DNA of 64,000 nt from positions 34,949-98,948 of the forward strand of contig DAINQU010000010.1 of assembly GCA_036742455.1 (NCBI GenBank), written 5' to 3'. The first letter of the stretch is position 1. Each line of letters begins with the position of its first letter. Positions 42,859-51,210 of the stretch are shown here, piece by piece. Position numbers and translations under genes: made by a program. Below the pieces are notes generated by a model that was given only the letters and a program-made list of their open reading frames with translations, was not told where the DNA came from and did no database searches. The stretch comes from CAIKZZ01 sp036742455 (lineage in GTDB: Bacteria > Pseudomonadota > Gammaproteobacteria > Steroidobacterales > Steroidobacteraceae).

Positions 42859-44055
42859 ATGAGCGCGCCACTCGAGGGTCTCAAAGTCGTCGAGTTGGCG
42901 CGCATCCTCGCGGGCCCTTGGATTGGACAAACGCTCGCCGATCTCGGCGCGGACGTCATCAAAGTCGAGGCACCGGAGGGCGACGACACGCGCAAGTGGG
43001 GTCCGCCGTTTGTGCAGGGCGCGGATGGCACACGCCTCGACGCCGCTTACTTTCACGCCTGCAATCGCGGCAAGCGCTCGGTCATCGCCGATTATCGGCA
43101 GCCTGACGATCTGGCGTTTGTGCATGCGCTGATCGCCGATGCGGATGTGGTGATCGAGAATTTCAAGACCGGCGGACTTGAGAAGTACGGCCTCGACTAC
43201 GCCTCGCTGTCGTCACGCCATCCGCGTCTCGTGTATTGCTCCGTGACCGGATTCGGTCAGGACGGACCGTATGCGGAGCGTGCCGGCTACGACGCGATGA
43301 TTCAAGGTATGGGCGGGATCATGTCTCTGACCGGGGATCCGGCCGGGGAGCCCCAAAAAATAGGGGTCGCCTTCGCGGATATCTTTACGGGTGTCTATGG
43401 CGTGATCGCGGTGCAGGCGGCACTCGCGCAGCGCGAGCGCACCGGTCGCGGCCAACATGTGGATATGGCGCTGCTTGACGTCATGGTCGGCGTGCTTGCC
43501 AATCAAGCGATGAATTATCTGGTCTCGGGAAACACGCCCACGCGCTACGGCAACGCACACCCGAACATCGTCCCGTACCAAGTGTTCGCCGTGGCAGACG
43601 GTCACATCATGTTGGCCGTCGGCAATGACGGGCAGTATCAGCGCCTGTGCGAGATATTGGGAGCGTCCGAGTTAGCCAGCGAGCCTCGGTATGCGACGAA
43701 TGAGGGACGCGTGATCCACCGCGCTGCGTTGGTGCCGGCGTTGGGTGACTATATCGGGCGATGGCCGCGCGATGCGCTGCTTGGTCGCCTGGCGACGGCG
43801 GCCGTACCGGCGGGGCCGATCAACACCGTGGCTGACGTGTTCGCAGACCCGCAGGTCCAGCATCGCGGGATGCAACTTGCCCTTGATGCGCCATACGTCC
43901 AAGGCGGCGTGATGCCGGGCGTGCGGACGCCGATAGTCTTGAGCGACGCGCAATTAGCGACGGGTCTACCGGCGCCCCTGCTCGGTGAACACACCGCGGA
44001 AGTTCGTCGCGCCTACGGCTTTGAATCCACCGAATCGATGAAGGGTCAATCATAA
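42859..44055 (+). CDS. CaiB/BaiF family CoA-transferase, probably succinyl-CoA:glutarate CoA-transferase
   Basis: A 398-residue family III CoA-transferase. LEGLKVVELARILAGPWIGQTLADLGADVIKVE, the YFHACNRGKRS loop and an Asp in MALLDVMVGVL (likely catalytic) define the family; GQDGPYAERAGYDAMIQGMGG is also typical. Directly after gcdH, it most likely makes glutaryl-CoA from glutarate, the role of GcoT/SUGCT. Its stop and the next start share one base (TAATG), so it is coupled to the aldehyde dehydrogenase gene. Confidence 0.86.
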   Translation: MSAPLEGLKVVELARILAGPWIGQTLADLGADVIKVEAPEGDDTRKWGPPFVQGADGTRLDAAYFHACNRGKRSVIADYRQPDDLAFVHALIADADVVIENFKTGGLEKYGLDYASLSSRHPRLVYCSVTGFGQDGPYAERAGYDAMIQGMGGIMSLTGDPAGEPQKIGVAFADIFTGVYGVIAVQAALAQRERTGRGQHVDMALLDVMVGVLANQAMNYLVSGNTPTRYGNAHPNIVPYQVFAVADGHIMLAVGNDGQYQRLCEILGASELASEPRYATNEGRVIHRAALVPALGDYIGRWPRDALLGRLATAAVPAGPINTVADVFADPQVQHRGMQLALDAPYVQGGVMPGVRTPIVLSDAQLATGLPAPLLGEHTAEVRRAYGFESTESMKGQS

Positions 44056-45488
44056 TGTCCGATACAAAACTGAATCTCATTGATGGCCAATGGGCCGCAG
44101 GCGTCGCGGCGGCGGATAACATCAACCCCTCGGATTTGGATGACACGATTGGCCGGTTTGCGCAGGGCACGGCTGCGGATGTCGATGCCGCGATTGCGGC
44201 CGCCACCCGCGCGCAGCGCGTGTGGGCGCGCAGCACCCAGTTGCGCGCGGACGTGCTGGATCGTGCGGGGCGCCTCATAGAGGCGCGTCGCGACGAACTC
44301 GGTCGACTGCTCTCGCGCGAAGAAGGCAAGACGCTGGCCGAAGGCATCGGCGAGGTCAATCGTGCCGCACAAATCTTCAAATTTTTCGCCGGTGAGGTGG
44401 TGCGTACGCCCGGCGAAGCGCTCGATTCCGTGCGACCGGGCGTTGATGTGGAGATCCGCCGTCAGGCAATGGGCGTCGTGGGTCTCATTACGCCGTGGAA
44501 TTTCCCGATTGCGATTCCCGCCTGGAAAATTGCCCCGGCGCTTGCCTATGGCAATACCGTGGTGTTGAAGCCCGCAGACCTCACGCCGGCGTCAGTGCAT
44601 GCGCTCACCGAAATCTTGGTCGAAGCGGGCGTGCCCGCCGGTGTGTTTAATCTCGTCATGGGACGGGGCCGGGTGGTTGGCGAGGCGTTGGTTGAACACC
44701 CTGGCCTCTCGGCTCTGTCGTTCACCGGTTCGGTCGAGGTGGGTCGAGGGATCGTTGCGAAAGCTGCGGCGCGCCAGCTGAAGGTGCAGGCCGAAATGGG
44801 CGGCAAGAATCCCATGGTCATTCTCAACGACGCCGATCTGGACGCCGTGCTACCGCAATGCATCAACGCCGCGTTTTACTCCACCGGTCAGCGCTGCACG
44901 GCTACGTCTCGCTTCATCGTGGAACGCGGCATTTTGGCGGAGTTCTCGGAGCGGATGACGGCGCTGATGTCGGCGTTGCGGGTGGGGCACGCACTGGATG
45001 CCCAGACGCAGATTGGCCCCGTCGTCTCCGAGGCGCAGTTGCTGGGCAATCAACGGTACGTCGAGATGGCACGGCAGGAGGGCGCCACCGTGATCGGCGG
45101 TGAAAGCGTGGCGTGCGCGACCCGCGGTCACTACATGCGCCCGGCATTGTTTTTGGATGCCACCAACGACATGCGCTCCAGCCGCGAAGAGATTTTCGGA
45201 CCCTGTGCCTCCATCATCGCCGCGGACGATTTTGAACACGCGTTGGCACTGGCCAATGCCACCGAGTACGGCCTATCGGCCGGCATCTGCACGCGCAGCC
45301 TCAAGTACTCAAGGGAGTTCACCCACCGGGCGGAGGCAGGGCTCGTCATGGTGAATCTTGCGACCGCCGGGGTCGACTATCACGTTCCGTTTGGAGGCCG
45401 TAAGGGCAGCTCGTACGGACCGCGTGAGCAGGGCCGCTACGCTGCGGAGTTCTACACCACCGTCAAGACGGCCTATACCGCCTACTGA
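44055..45488 (+). CDS. Aldehyde dehydrogenase (semialdehyde dehydrogenase of the glutarate operon)
   Basis: A 477-residue NAD(P)-dependent aldehyde dehydrogenase. The catalytic Cys is in TGQRCTATSR, the Glu in QAEMGGKNPMV, and the Asn in TPWNFPIAIP. The C-terminal VDYHVPFGGRKGSSYGPREQGRYA resembles 2-oxoglutarate-semialdehyde dehydrogenases. In this operon a glutarate-semialdehyde substrate, giving glutarate for the CoA-transferase, is also reasonable. The gene overlaps the convergent Ada-like gene by 7 bp. Confidence 0.85.
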   Translation: MSDTKLNLIDGQWAAGVAAADNINPSDLDDTIGRFAQGTAADVDAAIAAATRAQRVWARSTQLRADVLDRAGRLIEARRDELGRLLSREEGKTLAEGIGEVNRAAQIFKFFAGEVVRTPGEALDSVRPGVDVEIRRQAMGVVGLITPWNFPIAIPAWKIAPALAYGNTVVLKPADLTPASVHALTEILVEAGVPAGVFNLVMGRGRVVGEALVEHPGLSALSFTGSVEVGRGIVAKAAARQLKVQAEMGGKNPMVILNDADLDAVLPQCINAAFYSTGQRCTATSRFIVERGILAEFSERMTALMSALRVGHALDAQTQIGPVVSEAQLLGNQRYVEMARQEGATVIGGESVACATRGHYMRPALFLDATNDMRSSREEIFGPCASIIAADDFEHALALANATEYGLSAGICTRSLKYSREFTHRAEAGLVMVNLATAGVDYHVPFGGRKGSSYGPREQGRYAAEFYTTVKTAYTAY

Positions 45489-46342
45489 GCGGACAGTAGC
45501 GCCGCTTCTCGCTCCAGTAAGCGGCGCTTGCGCTCCATCCCCCAACGGTAGCCGCCGAGCCCGCCGTCACCGCGCAGGACCCGGTGGCAGGGGACCAGTA
45601 GCGCGATGCGGTTAGCGCCGCAGGCAGACGCCGCGGCGCGGACTGCGCGTGACTCCCCGATCCCGTGAGCGACGTCCGTGTAGGTCACGCGGGCACCGCT
45701 CGGGAGTGTGCGCAAAAATCGCCAGACTTTGATCTGAAACGCCGTGCCGCGCAGATCCACCGGCAGATCGGGTGCGGGCCGCGTACCGCTGAGGTGAGCG
45801 TTGAGCGCCGCCATCCACTGGGCGAGGGCGCCACGATCGGGCGCTGCAGGCTGCAAGGTCGCTTGGGGGAATTCGTGTGCCAATTGAGTGATGAGGCTGG
45901 TCTCATCCGTCCCAAACTCGGCAAAGCAGACGCCGACCTCGGAGGCGGCCATCAGCAAGGGCCCCTCTATCGTGGTGTGGCAGAGGTAATGAAGCGTTTC
46001 CCCCGCTCCTCCGCGTCGGTACCGCCCTGCCGGCATACCCAATAGCGGCGTCGCCGCCCCATAGACATGATCGGCGGACGACAGTCCCGCATCCAAACGC
46101 GCCTCGACCACCGGGACGCCCGAGCGCAAGGCCGCCCGGAGTCGCTGCTGGCGACAGCCGTCCTGATACTGCTTCGGCGAGACGCCGAAGTGGGCTTTGA
46201 AGCGGCGCTGGAAATGCCACGGCGACAAGGCCGCCTGTGCCGCTAAGGTGTCTAGCCGCAGCGGCTCATCGGCGTGTGCGCTGATATAGCGTGCAGACGC
46301 CTCGAGGCGCGCGGTGAGTGAGGGGTGGGATGGGTCGGACAT
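45482..46342 (-). CDS. AraC-type HTH plus O6-methylguanine-DNA methyltransferase (short Ada)
   Basis: A 286-residue DNA-repair protein. Residues 1-110 hold an AraC helix-turn-helix domain (LDTLAAQAALSPWHFQRRFKAHFGVSPKQYQ), and residues from about 120 hold the alkyl-acceptor domain with the catalytic Cys in VPCHRVL. The N-terminal zinc/Cys domain of E. coli Ada, which takes methyl groups from phosphotriesters and switches the protein to an activator, is missing. The start at 46342 gives MSDPSHPS; earlier starts would add residues unlike Ada. It probably repairs O6-methylguanine and may still bind DNA. Confidence 0.85.
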   Translation of the reverse strand: MSDPSHPSLTARLEASARYISAHADEPLRLDTLAAQAALSPWHFQRRFKAHFGVSPKQYQDGCRQQRLRAALRSGVPVVEARLDAGLSSADHVYGAATPLLGMPAGRYRRGGAGETLHYLCHTTIEGPLLMAASEVGVCFAEFGTDETSLITQLAHEFPQATLQPAAPDRGALAQWMAALNAHLSGTRPAPDLPVDLRGTAFQIKVWRFLRTLPSGARVTYTDVAHGIGESRAVRAAASACGANRIALLVPCHRVLRGDGGLGGYRWGMERKRRLLEREAALLSAQ

Positions 46343-46470
46343 GGCCGCACGATACCTGTCTCGAGCGACCGGATGCACTCCGAATCTTGCGGTTTTACTG
46401 CCCGTATCGCCGGGGCCTCTCGGCGCGCTAGAGTGGGGGTCTACATCACGCACGAGAGGGGGGAGTGCGC

Positions 46471-47688
46471 ATGACACTGTCACGTCGGGAATTCATGTCG
46501 GGCGTTGCCATCGGTGCGCTCGGGACCGCTGGTCTGGCCGGGACGGCTGAGGCCGCCGCAAGCGTCGAAGCGGCGCCGAAGCAGCGGATGATGGCGGCGG
46601 GTAAGCCCATCATCGTCTGCGCCGGTAACGGTTACGAATACTTGGACCGCGCCTACGACTACCTTAAAGGTGGCGGCGATACCCTGGAAGCCGCCATCCG
46701 CGTCGTGAAGGGACCTGAGGATGATCCGAACGATGACAGCGTGGGTTTGGGTGGATTGCCCAATGAAGAAGGCGTGGTCGAGCTTGACGCCTCGTGTATG
46801 CACGGACCGACGCGCCGTGCGGGCTCGGCGGGCGGCGTACGCAACATCCGCACCATGGCGGAGTTGGCTCGGGAGGTCATGAACCACTCGGGACACGTGA
46901 TGCTCGTCGGCGAGGGCGCCGAGCGTTTTGCGGTGGCACGCGGGATGAAGCGTGAGAATCTCCTCACCGACGAAACGCGCAAGGTCTGGTTGCTCTGGAA
47001 GGAAGCGCATTCGGACTGGTGGGGTCCGGGTGTTGCGAGTCCCAATTGGCGCGACCGCTTTCACAACAGTTCGGCCGACGAGCGTCTGGAGTGGCACGAA
47101 CGCCTGCAACGGATCGCTGAAGATCTCGGTATTGATCCGGCCGTGCGCAACGCAGCGATACACAAAATTGTGTTTCCGCCCACCGGCACGATCCATTGTT
47201 CCGCCCTCGCCGCGAACGGCGATATGTCCGGTTGTACGACCACGAGCGGGCTCGCGTGGAAGATCCCCGGCCGCTTGGGGGATTCGCCGATTATCGGTGC
47301 CGGCTGCTACACGGATCAGGACGTGGGCTCCGCCGGTGCCACCGGCAGCGGCGAGGAGAACATCCGGGTCGCCGGGGCGCACACCATCGTCGAGAACATG
47401 CGCCGCGGGATGTCCCCGTTTGAGGCGGGTATGGACGCGCTGAATCGCATCGTTCGTAACTACAACGGCGATATGAACCGCTTGCAGTACGTCGATATGA
47501 CCTACTACATCCTGCGTAAAGACGGCGCGTACGCCGGCGTGTCGTTGTGGACCGGGTATGAGCCCGGACGTCCACACACGATTGGTGTCCACGATGGGAC
47601 GAGACGATTGGAGAAGACGGTCAGCCTGTTCGAAGGCGCCTCACAAGAATGGCCTCCGGTGGTCGCCCCCTCCAAGGCAAACCTATGA
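46471..47688 (+). CDS. Tat-exported N4-(beta-N-acetylglucosaminyl)-L-asparaginase-like Ntn hydrolase
   Basis: A 405-residue precursor. The Tat signal is SRREFMSGVAIGALGTAGLAG. The chain then has GNGYEYLDRAYDYLKGGGDTLEAAIRVVKGPEDDPNDDSVG-type sequence of glycosylasparaginases. The likely self-cleavage and catalytic residue is the Thr of PTGTIHCSALAANGDMSG, and GDSPIIGAGCYTDQDVG fits the substrate-binding loop. It cleaves the Asn-GlcNAc bond or related beta-aspartyl amides. The ATG at 46471 has GGGAG before it. It begins a coupled three-gene operon with an amidohydrolase and an MFS carrier. Confidence 0.85.
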   Translation: MTLSRREFMSGVAIGALGTAGLAGTAEAAASVEAAPKQRMMAAGKPIIVCAGNGYEYLDRAYDYLKGGGDTLEAAIRVVKGPEDDPNDDSVGLGGLPNEEGVVELDASCMHGPTRRAGSAGGVRNIRTMAELAREVMNHSGHVMLVGEGAERFAVARGMKRENLLTDETRKVWLLWKEAHSDWWGPGVASPNWRDRFHNSSADERLEWHERLQRIAEDLGIDPAVRNAAIHKIVFPPTGTIHCSALAANGDMSGCTTTSGLAWKIPGRLGDSPIIGAGCYTDQDVGSAGATGSGEENIRVAGAHTIVENMRRGMSPFEAGMDALNRIVRNYNGDMNRLQYVDMTYYILRKDGAYAGVSLWTGYEPGRPHTIGVHDGTRRLEKTVSLFEGASQEWPPVVAPSKANL

Positions 47689-49004
47689 AAGCGCACATCG
47701 GTTCAATGACAGTCGCACTGCTGTGGTCGGTGCTGGTAGGCGCGACGGAGCCCACAACGGTCGTGTATGCCGGTCACCTGATCGATGGCACCGGCGCGGC
47801 ACCCACGGGGCCTGTCGCCGTGGAAGTTCGTCAAGGGCACATCGTTGGGGTGACGGAGCGGTCTCGTTACAAGGCGCCGACGGATGCTGCCATCGTCGAC
47901 CTCGGGAATGCCACTTTGCTGCCGGGGCTGATCGACACCCACACGCACCTCTTCCTGCAAGGTGAAATTCCCGAAGAGGGTGGGTACGACGCGCAATTGT
48001 TGAAGCATCCGCAGTCGTTCCGCGCGGCGCGGGCGGTGGTGGCTGCGCGACGTGCGATCGATCAGGGCTTTACGACCTTACGCGACCTCGAGACCGAAGG
48101 GGCCGGCTACGGTGACGTCGGCATCAAAGAGGCCATTGAAGCCGGGTATATCGATGGCCCACGACTCTATGTGGCGACGCGCTCCATCTCCACCACCGGT
48201 GGTTACGCGTTGGAAGGCTATGCCCCGGAAATCAGTTTGCCGAAAGGGGCTCAACTGATTGACGGGCCGATTGCGGCGCGCAAGGCCGCGCGCGAACAGT
48301 TGGACAACGGCGCCGACTGGATCAAGGTCTACATGACGCATCGCTCGTGGCTCGACAAGGAAGGCCATCTCGTCTCACAGCCCACACTGACCGTGGACGA
48401 GCTGCGCGCCATCGTTGACGAAACTCACGGCTGGGGCCGCAAGGTAGCGTGTCATGCCTACAACGGTATCGGCTTGCAGCGAGCCCTCGACGGCGGCTGT
48501 GACACGATTGAGCACGGCCTCGAAATGACGGACGCGCAGATTGCCCAGATGAAGCGAATGGATCTGTGGTACGTGCCAACCCTCGCCGTGTATTACCGCG
48601 ATTGGGATCCGGCCGGAACACCCGACGGCGAACGCGACCGCAAGCGCGCGGCCGTGCATGAAGTCACCTTTCGCAAAGCACTGGCTGCGGGCGTCAAGAT
48701 CGCCTTCGGCACCGATATGGGCGGCATTCCGTGGAATGAGCCCATTGCGCAGGAGTTCAGCCGCGAAGTGGCGCTCGGGATGACGCCGATGCAGGCCATT
48801 GAATCGTCGACGAGCCGGGCCGCGGAACTGCTGGGTCGTGCGGGTGAACTCGGCGTTGTTGCCCGAGGGGCCGTCGCGGATCTGGTGGCCGTGGACGGTG
48901 ATCCGCTCGAGGACGTGTCGCGCCTTGAGCACGTGCACTTCGTCATGAAAGAGGGTCATGTGCTGCGCCGTCGTGGTATGGCGGTCGAAGGGCAGCCGCG
49001 ATGA
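47685..49004 (+). CDS. Exported metal-dependent amidohydrolase (Xaa-Pro dipeptidase/imidazolonepropionase-like)
   Basis: A 439-residue amidohydrolase with a short signal peptide (about residues 1-21, ending VGA). The first metal pair is in LIDTHTHLFL, a later His in CHAYNGIG, another in IEHGLEM, and the Asp in FGTDMGG, the usual set of the superfamily. A Lys in DWIKVYMT may be the carboxylated bridge. The start at 47685 overlaps the previous stop (ATGA). Similar proteins cleave dipeptides with proline; the neighbours suggest amino-acid or peptide scavenging. Confidence 0.82.
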   Translation: MKAHIGSMTVALLWSVLVGATEPTTVVYAGHLIDGTGAAPTGPVAVEVRQGHIVGVTERSRYKAPTDAAIVDLGNATLLPGLIDTHTHLFLQGEIPEEGGYDAQLLKHPQSFRAARAVVAARRAIDQGFTTLRDLETEGAGYGDVGIKEAIEAGYIDGPRLYVATRSISTTGGYALEGYAPEISLPKGAQLIDGPIAARKAAREQLDNGADWIKVYMTHRSWLDKEGHLVSQPTLTVDELRAIVDETHGWGRKVACHAYNGIGLQRALDGGCDTIEHGLEMTDAQIAQMKRMDLWYVPTLAVYYRDWDPAGTPDGERDRKRAAVHEVTFRKALAAGVKIAFGTDMGGIPWNEPIAQEFSREVALGMTPMQAIESSTSRAAELLGRAGELGVVARGAVADLVAVDGDPLEDVSRLEHVHFVMKEGHVLRRRGMAVEGQPR

Positions 49005-50305
49005 GCGCCCCGCAGACTCGATCGATGGCGCGCCTCGCGGCCACCAGTTTGGTCGGCGCGAGCATTGAGTGGTTTGATTTTTATCTGTACGGCGTGGCCG
49101 CAGCGCTCGTGTTCCCGACGTTGTTCTTCCCGAAGGGCATGCCCGCGTTCGTGTCAGTCCTGGCGTCTCTGAGCACCTATGCCGTGGGATTTCTCGCCCG
49201 TCCGTTTGGCGCGTTAGTGTTCGGCCATGTCGGTGACCGATTAGGGCGCAAAGCGGCGTTGGCGGTTGCCTTGGTGGTGATGGGACTGTCCACCGCGGCC
49301 ATCGGTTTATTGCCGAGTTACGCCGTCATCGGCGCAGTGGCGCCGGCACTGTTGGTCCTCCTGCGTTGTGTGCAGGGTCTGGCGATTGGTGGCCAGTGGG
49401 GCGGGGCGATGCTTCTGGTGGTCGAGAGCGCACCGCCCGAAAGGCGTGGTTTTTACGGCAGTTTCGCCCAAGTCGGTGCACCGGCGGGCGTCGTGCTCGC
49501 CAATTTGGCGTTCTTGGTCATAGATCATTACACCGACCACGACTCGTTCATCGCCTGGGGATGGCGTATTCCGTTCCTGTTGTCGGCGGGGCTCGTGGGA
49601 CTCGCGTGGTACATCCATCGGCGGATCGAAGAGACGGCTGCGTTTAAAGCGGCAGAACAGCGTGGGGACGCTAGTACGGCGCGCTCGCCGATACTCGATG
49701 CGCTCGTGAATCACCCCAAGCGCGTTCTGCTCGCGGCCGGCGCATTTTTGGCCGTGCAAGTCTCGTTCTACGTCGCGATTCAATTCGTCGTGGTGTGGGG
49801 CAGTAATACCGATTTTGGCCTCGGTCTGCCGAAGTCCCTGCTCCTCACCGCGGTGATGTGTTCGAGCGGCATCATGGCGCCCAGTCTCCTGTGGTGTGGC
49901 CGACTCTCGGATCGATTCGGTCGTCGTCGCGTCTACCTGTGGGGAGCGGCGCTATCGGGTGCGTGGGCTTTCGTGATGTTCCCTCTCATCGAAACGAAAG
50001 TTCCCTTTCTCGTCTTTTTGGGTATCGCCGGTAGCACGCTGGTGAATGGGTTGATGTACGGGCCTCAGGCGGCGCTATTTGGCGAATTATTCCCGACCTC
50101 GGTGCGCTATTCCGGCGCGTCGCTCGGGTATCAACTCGGCGCGGCATTTGGTGGGGGCTTCGCGCCCATTATCGCCACGTACATCTTGGATCAGACCCAT
50201 CACACGATCGGCGTATCCATTTACATCCTGAGTGCGTGTCTAATCACGATCGGGTGCGTTCTCGCCATCGGAACCCGCCGGGAGATGACGGGCGGGGCGC
50301 TGTAA
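49001..50305 (+). CDS. MFS transporter, metabolite:H+ symporter (MHS) type
   Basis: A 434-residue inner-membrane carrier. ASIEWFDFYLYGVAAALVFPTLFFP opens it, and FGHVGDRLGRKAALAVALVVMG holds motif A; both are hallmarks of the MHS family (KgtP, ProP, ShiA). It overlaps the amidohydrolase stop by four bases (ATGA) and is the last of the coupled trio. It probably imports a product of the two exported hydrolases. The family also includes the betaine carrier ProP, so an amine substrate is conceivable. A strong hairpin follows. Confidence 0.86.
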   Translation: MSAPQTRSMARLAATSLVGASIEWFDFYLYGVAAALVFPTLFFPKGMPAFVSVLASLSTYAVGFLARPFGALVFGHVGDRLGRKAALAVALVVMGLSTAAIGLLPSYAVIGAVAPALLVLLRCVQGLAIGGQWGGAMLLVVESAPPERRGFYGSFAQVGAPAGVVLANLAFLVIDHYTDHDSFIAWGWRIPFLLSAGLVGLAWYIHRRIEETAAFKAAEQRGDASTARSPILDALVNHPKRVLLAAGAFLAVQVSFYVAIQFVVVWGSNTDFGLGLPKSLLLTAVMCSSGIMAPSLLWCGRLSDRFGRRRVYLWGAALSGAWAFVMFPLIETKVPFLVFLGIAGSTLVNGLMYGPQAALFGELFPTSVRYSGASLGYQLGAAFGGGFAPIIATYILDQTHHTIGVSIYILSACLITIGCVLAIGTRREMTGGAL

Positions 50306-50323
50306 CCCCGTCACCGCAGCGGT

Positions 50324-50351
50324 CTCGACAGTGCCACCAGGCACTGTCGAG
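50324..50351. terminator. Perfect 12-bp-arm hairpin between convergent MFS and lpxA-like genes
   Basis: CTCGACAGTGCC (50324-50335), loop ACCA and GGCACTGTCGAG (50340-50351), with no T run. It lies between gene ends and probably works as a two-way terminator. Confidence 0.65.
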
Positions 50352-50361
50352 CGGGGGGGAT

Positions 50362-51111
50362 CTATGCCTCGCGGTCCGCTCCGGTCACACTCGGACGGAC
50401 AAACCCGCGTTTACCGGTCATAAAGAACTGCAAGAACCGTTGCGTTTCGGCCGACGGGTAATCGCCCGAGGCGAGCGCGGCGGCTGCTAAATCGCGCGGG
50501 TTACCAACCGCGCGGCAGACGGTGTGAAACGCGCGCCGAATCTCGGCGATCGTCGCGGCCGGAACGCCGCGTCGTCGTAGTCCCACCGCGTTCAGCCCGA
50601 TCAATTCGTCGCGCTCGGCAGTCATGCAGAATGGCGGTACGTCGCGGGTGAGGCGCGTCAGCCCACCGATCATGGCGCTTTCACCGATTCGACAGAACTG
50701 GTGGATCCCCGCCCCGCCCCCAATGAACGCCCGCTCACCGACGTGAACGTGGCCGGCCAAGAGCACTTGATTGGCCAGAATCACGCGGTCACCTACTTGG
50801 CCGTCGTGTGCCACGTGCGAGGTTGCCATCAAGAAGCAGTCCGAACCAATGGTCGTCGCTGTGCCGGCACGGGTCGCACGATTCACGGTAACGTGCTCGC
50901 GCAACACCGTTCGGTCGCCGATCACCACGCCGGATTCCGTCGCGGTATTGAACCCTAAGTCCTGCGGATCGCCACCAATGACGGCAAAGGGGTGGACGAC
51001 AACGCCGTCCCCGAGTACCGCATGCCGCGTGACGATGGCATGGGCGTGAATGACGCAGTCGGCGCCGAGACGGGCGCCGTCTTCGACAAGGGCAGTGGGA
51101 TGGATGCTCAT
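50362..51111 (-). CDS. lpxA: UDP-N-acetylglucosamine O-acyltransferase (LpxA-like, isolated)
   Basis: A 249-residue left-handed beta-helix acyltransferase of lipid A synthesis. Hexapeptide repeats run from IHPTALVEDGARLGADCVI onward; the catalytic His is in ATSHVAHDGQVGD, and the C-terminal helical region has GLNAVGLRRRGVPAATI, typical of LpxA. It is somewhat shorter than the usual 260. It is not next to lpxD, fabZ or lpxB, so it may be a second copy. Bases 51112-51210 separate it from a divergent flavoprotein gene. Confidence 0.85.
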   Translation of the reverse strand: MSIHPTALVEDGARLGADCVIHAHAIVTRHAVLGDGVVVHPFAVIGGDPQDLGFNTATESGVVIGDRTVLREHVTVNRATRAGTATTIGSDCFLMATSHVAHDGQVGDRVILANQVLLAGHVHVGERAFIGGGAGIHQFCRIGESAMIGGLTRLTRDVPPFCMTAERDELIGLNAVGLRRRGVPAATIAEIRRAFHTVCRAVGNPRDLAAAALASGDYPSAETQRFLQFFMTGKRGFVRPSVTGADREA

Positions 51112-51210
51112 GCGCAGATCGTGCTCGTGTAAAGGGTCTCCATCCTAGCCCGTCGCGAGGCCGATCGGACAGGGGCAGCGCCCGCTCGATGCTACGGTAC
51201 ACTGCAAACC

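Noticed and set aside
46480..47592. 370-residue minus-strand frame opposite the asparaginase
   Set aside because: The plus-strand asparaginase has a Tat signal and catalytic motifs; the antisense product has no recognisable features.
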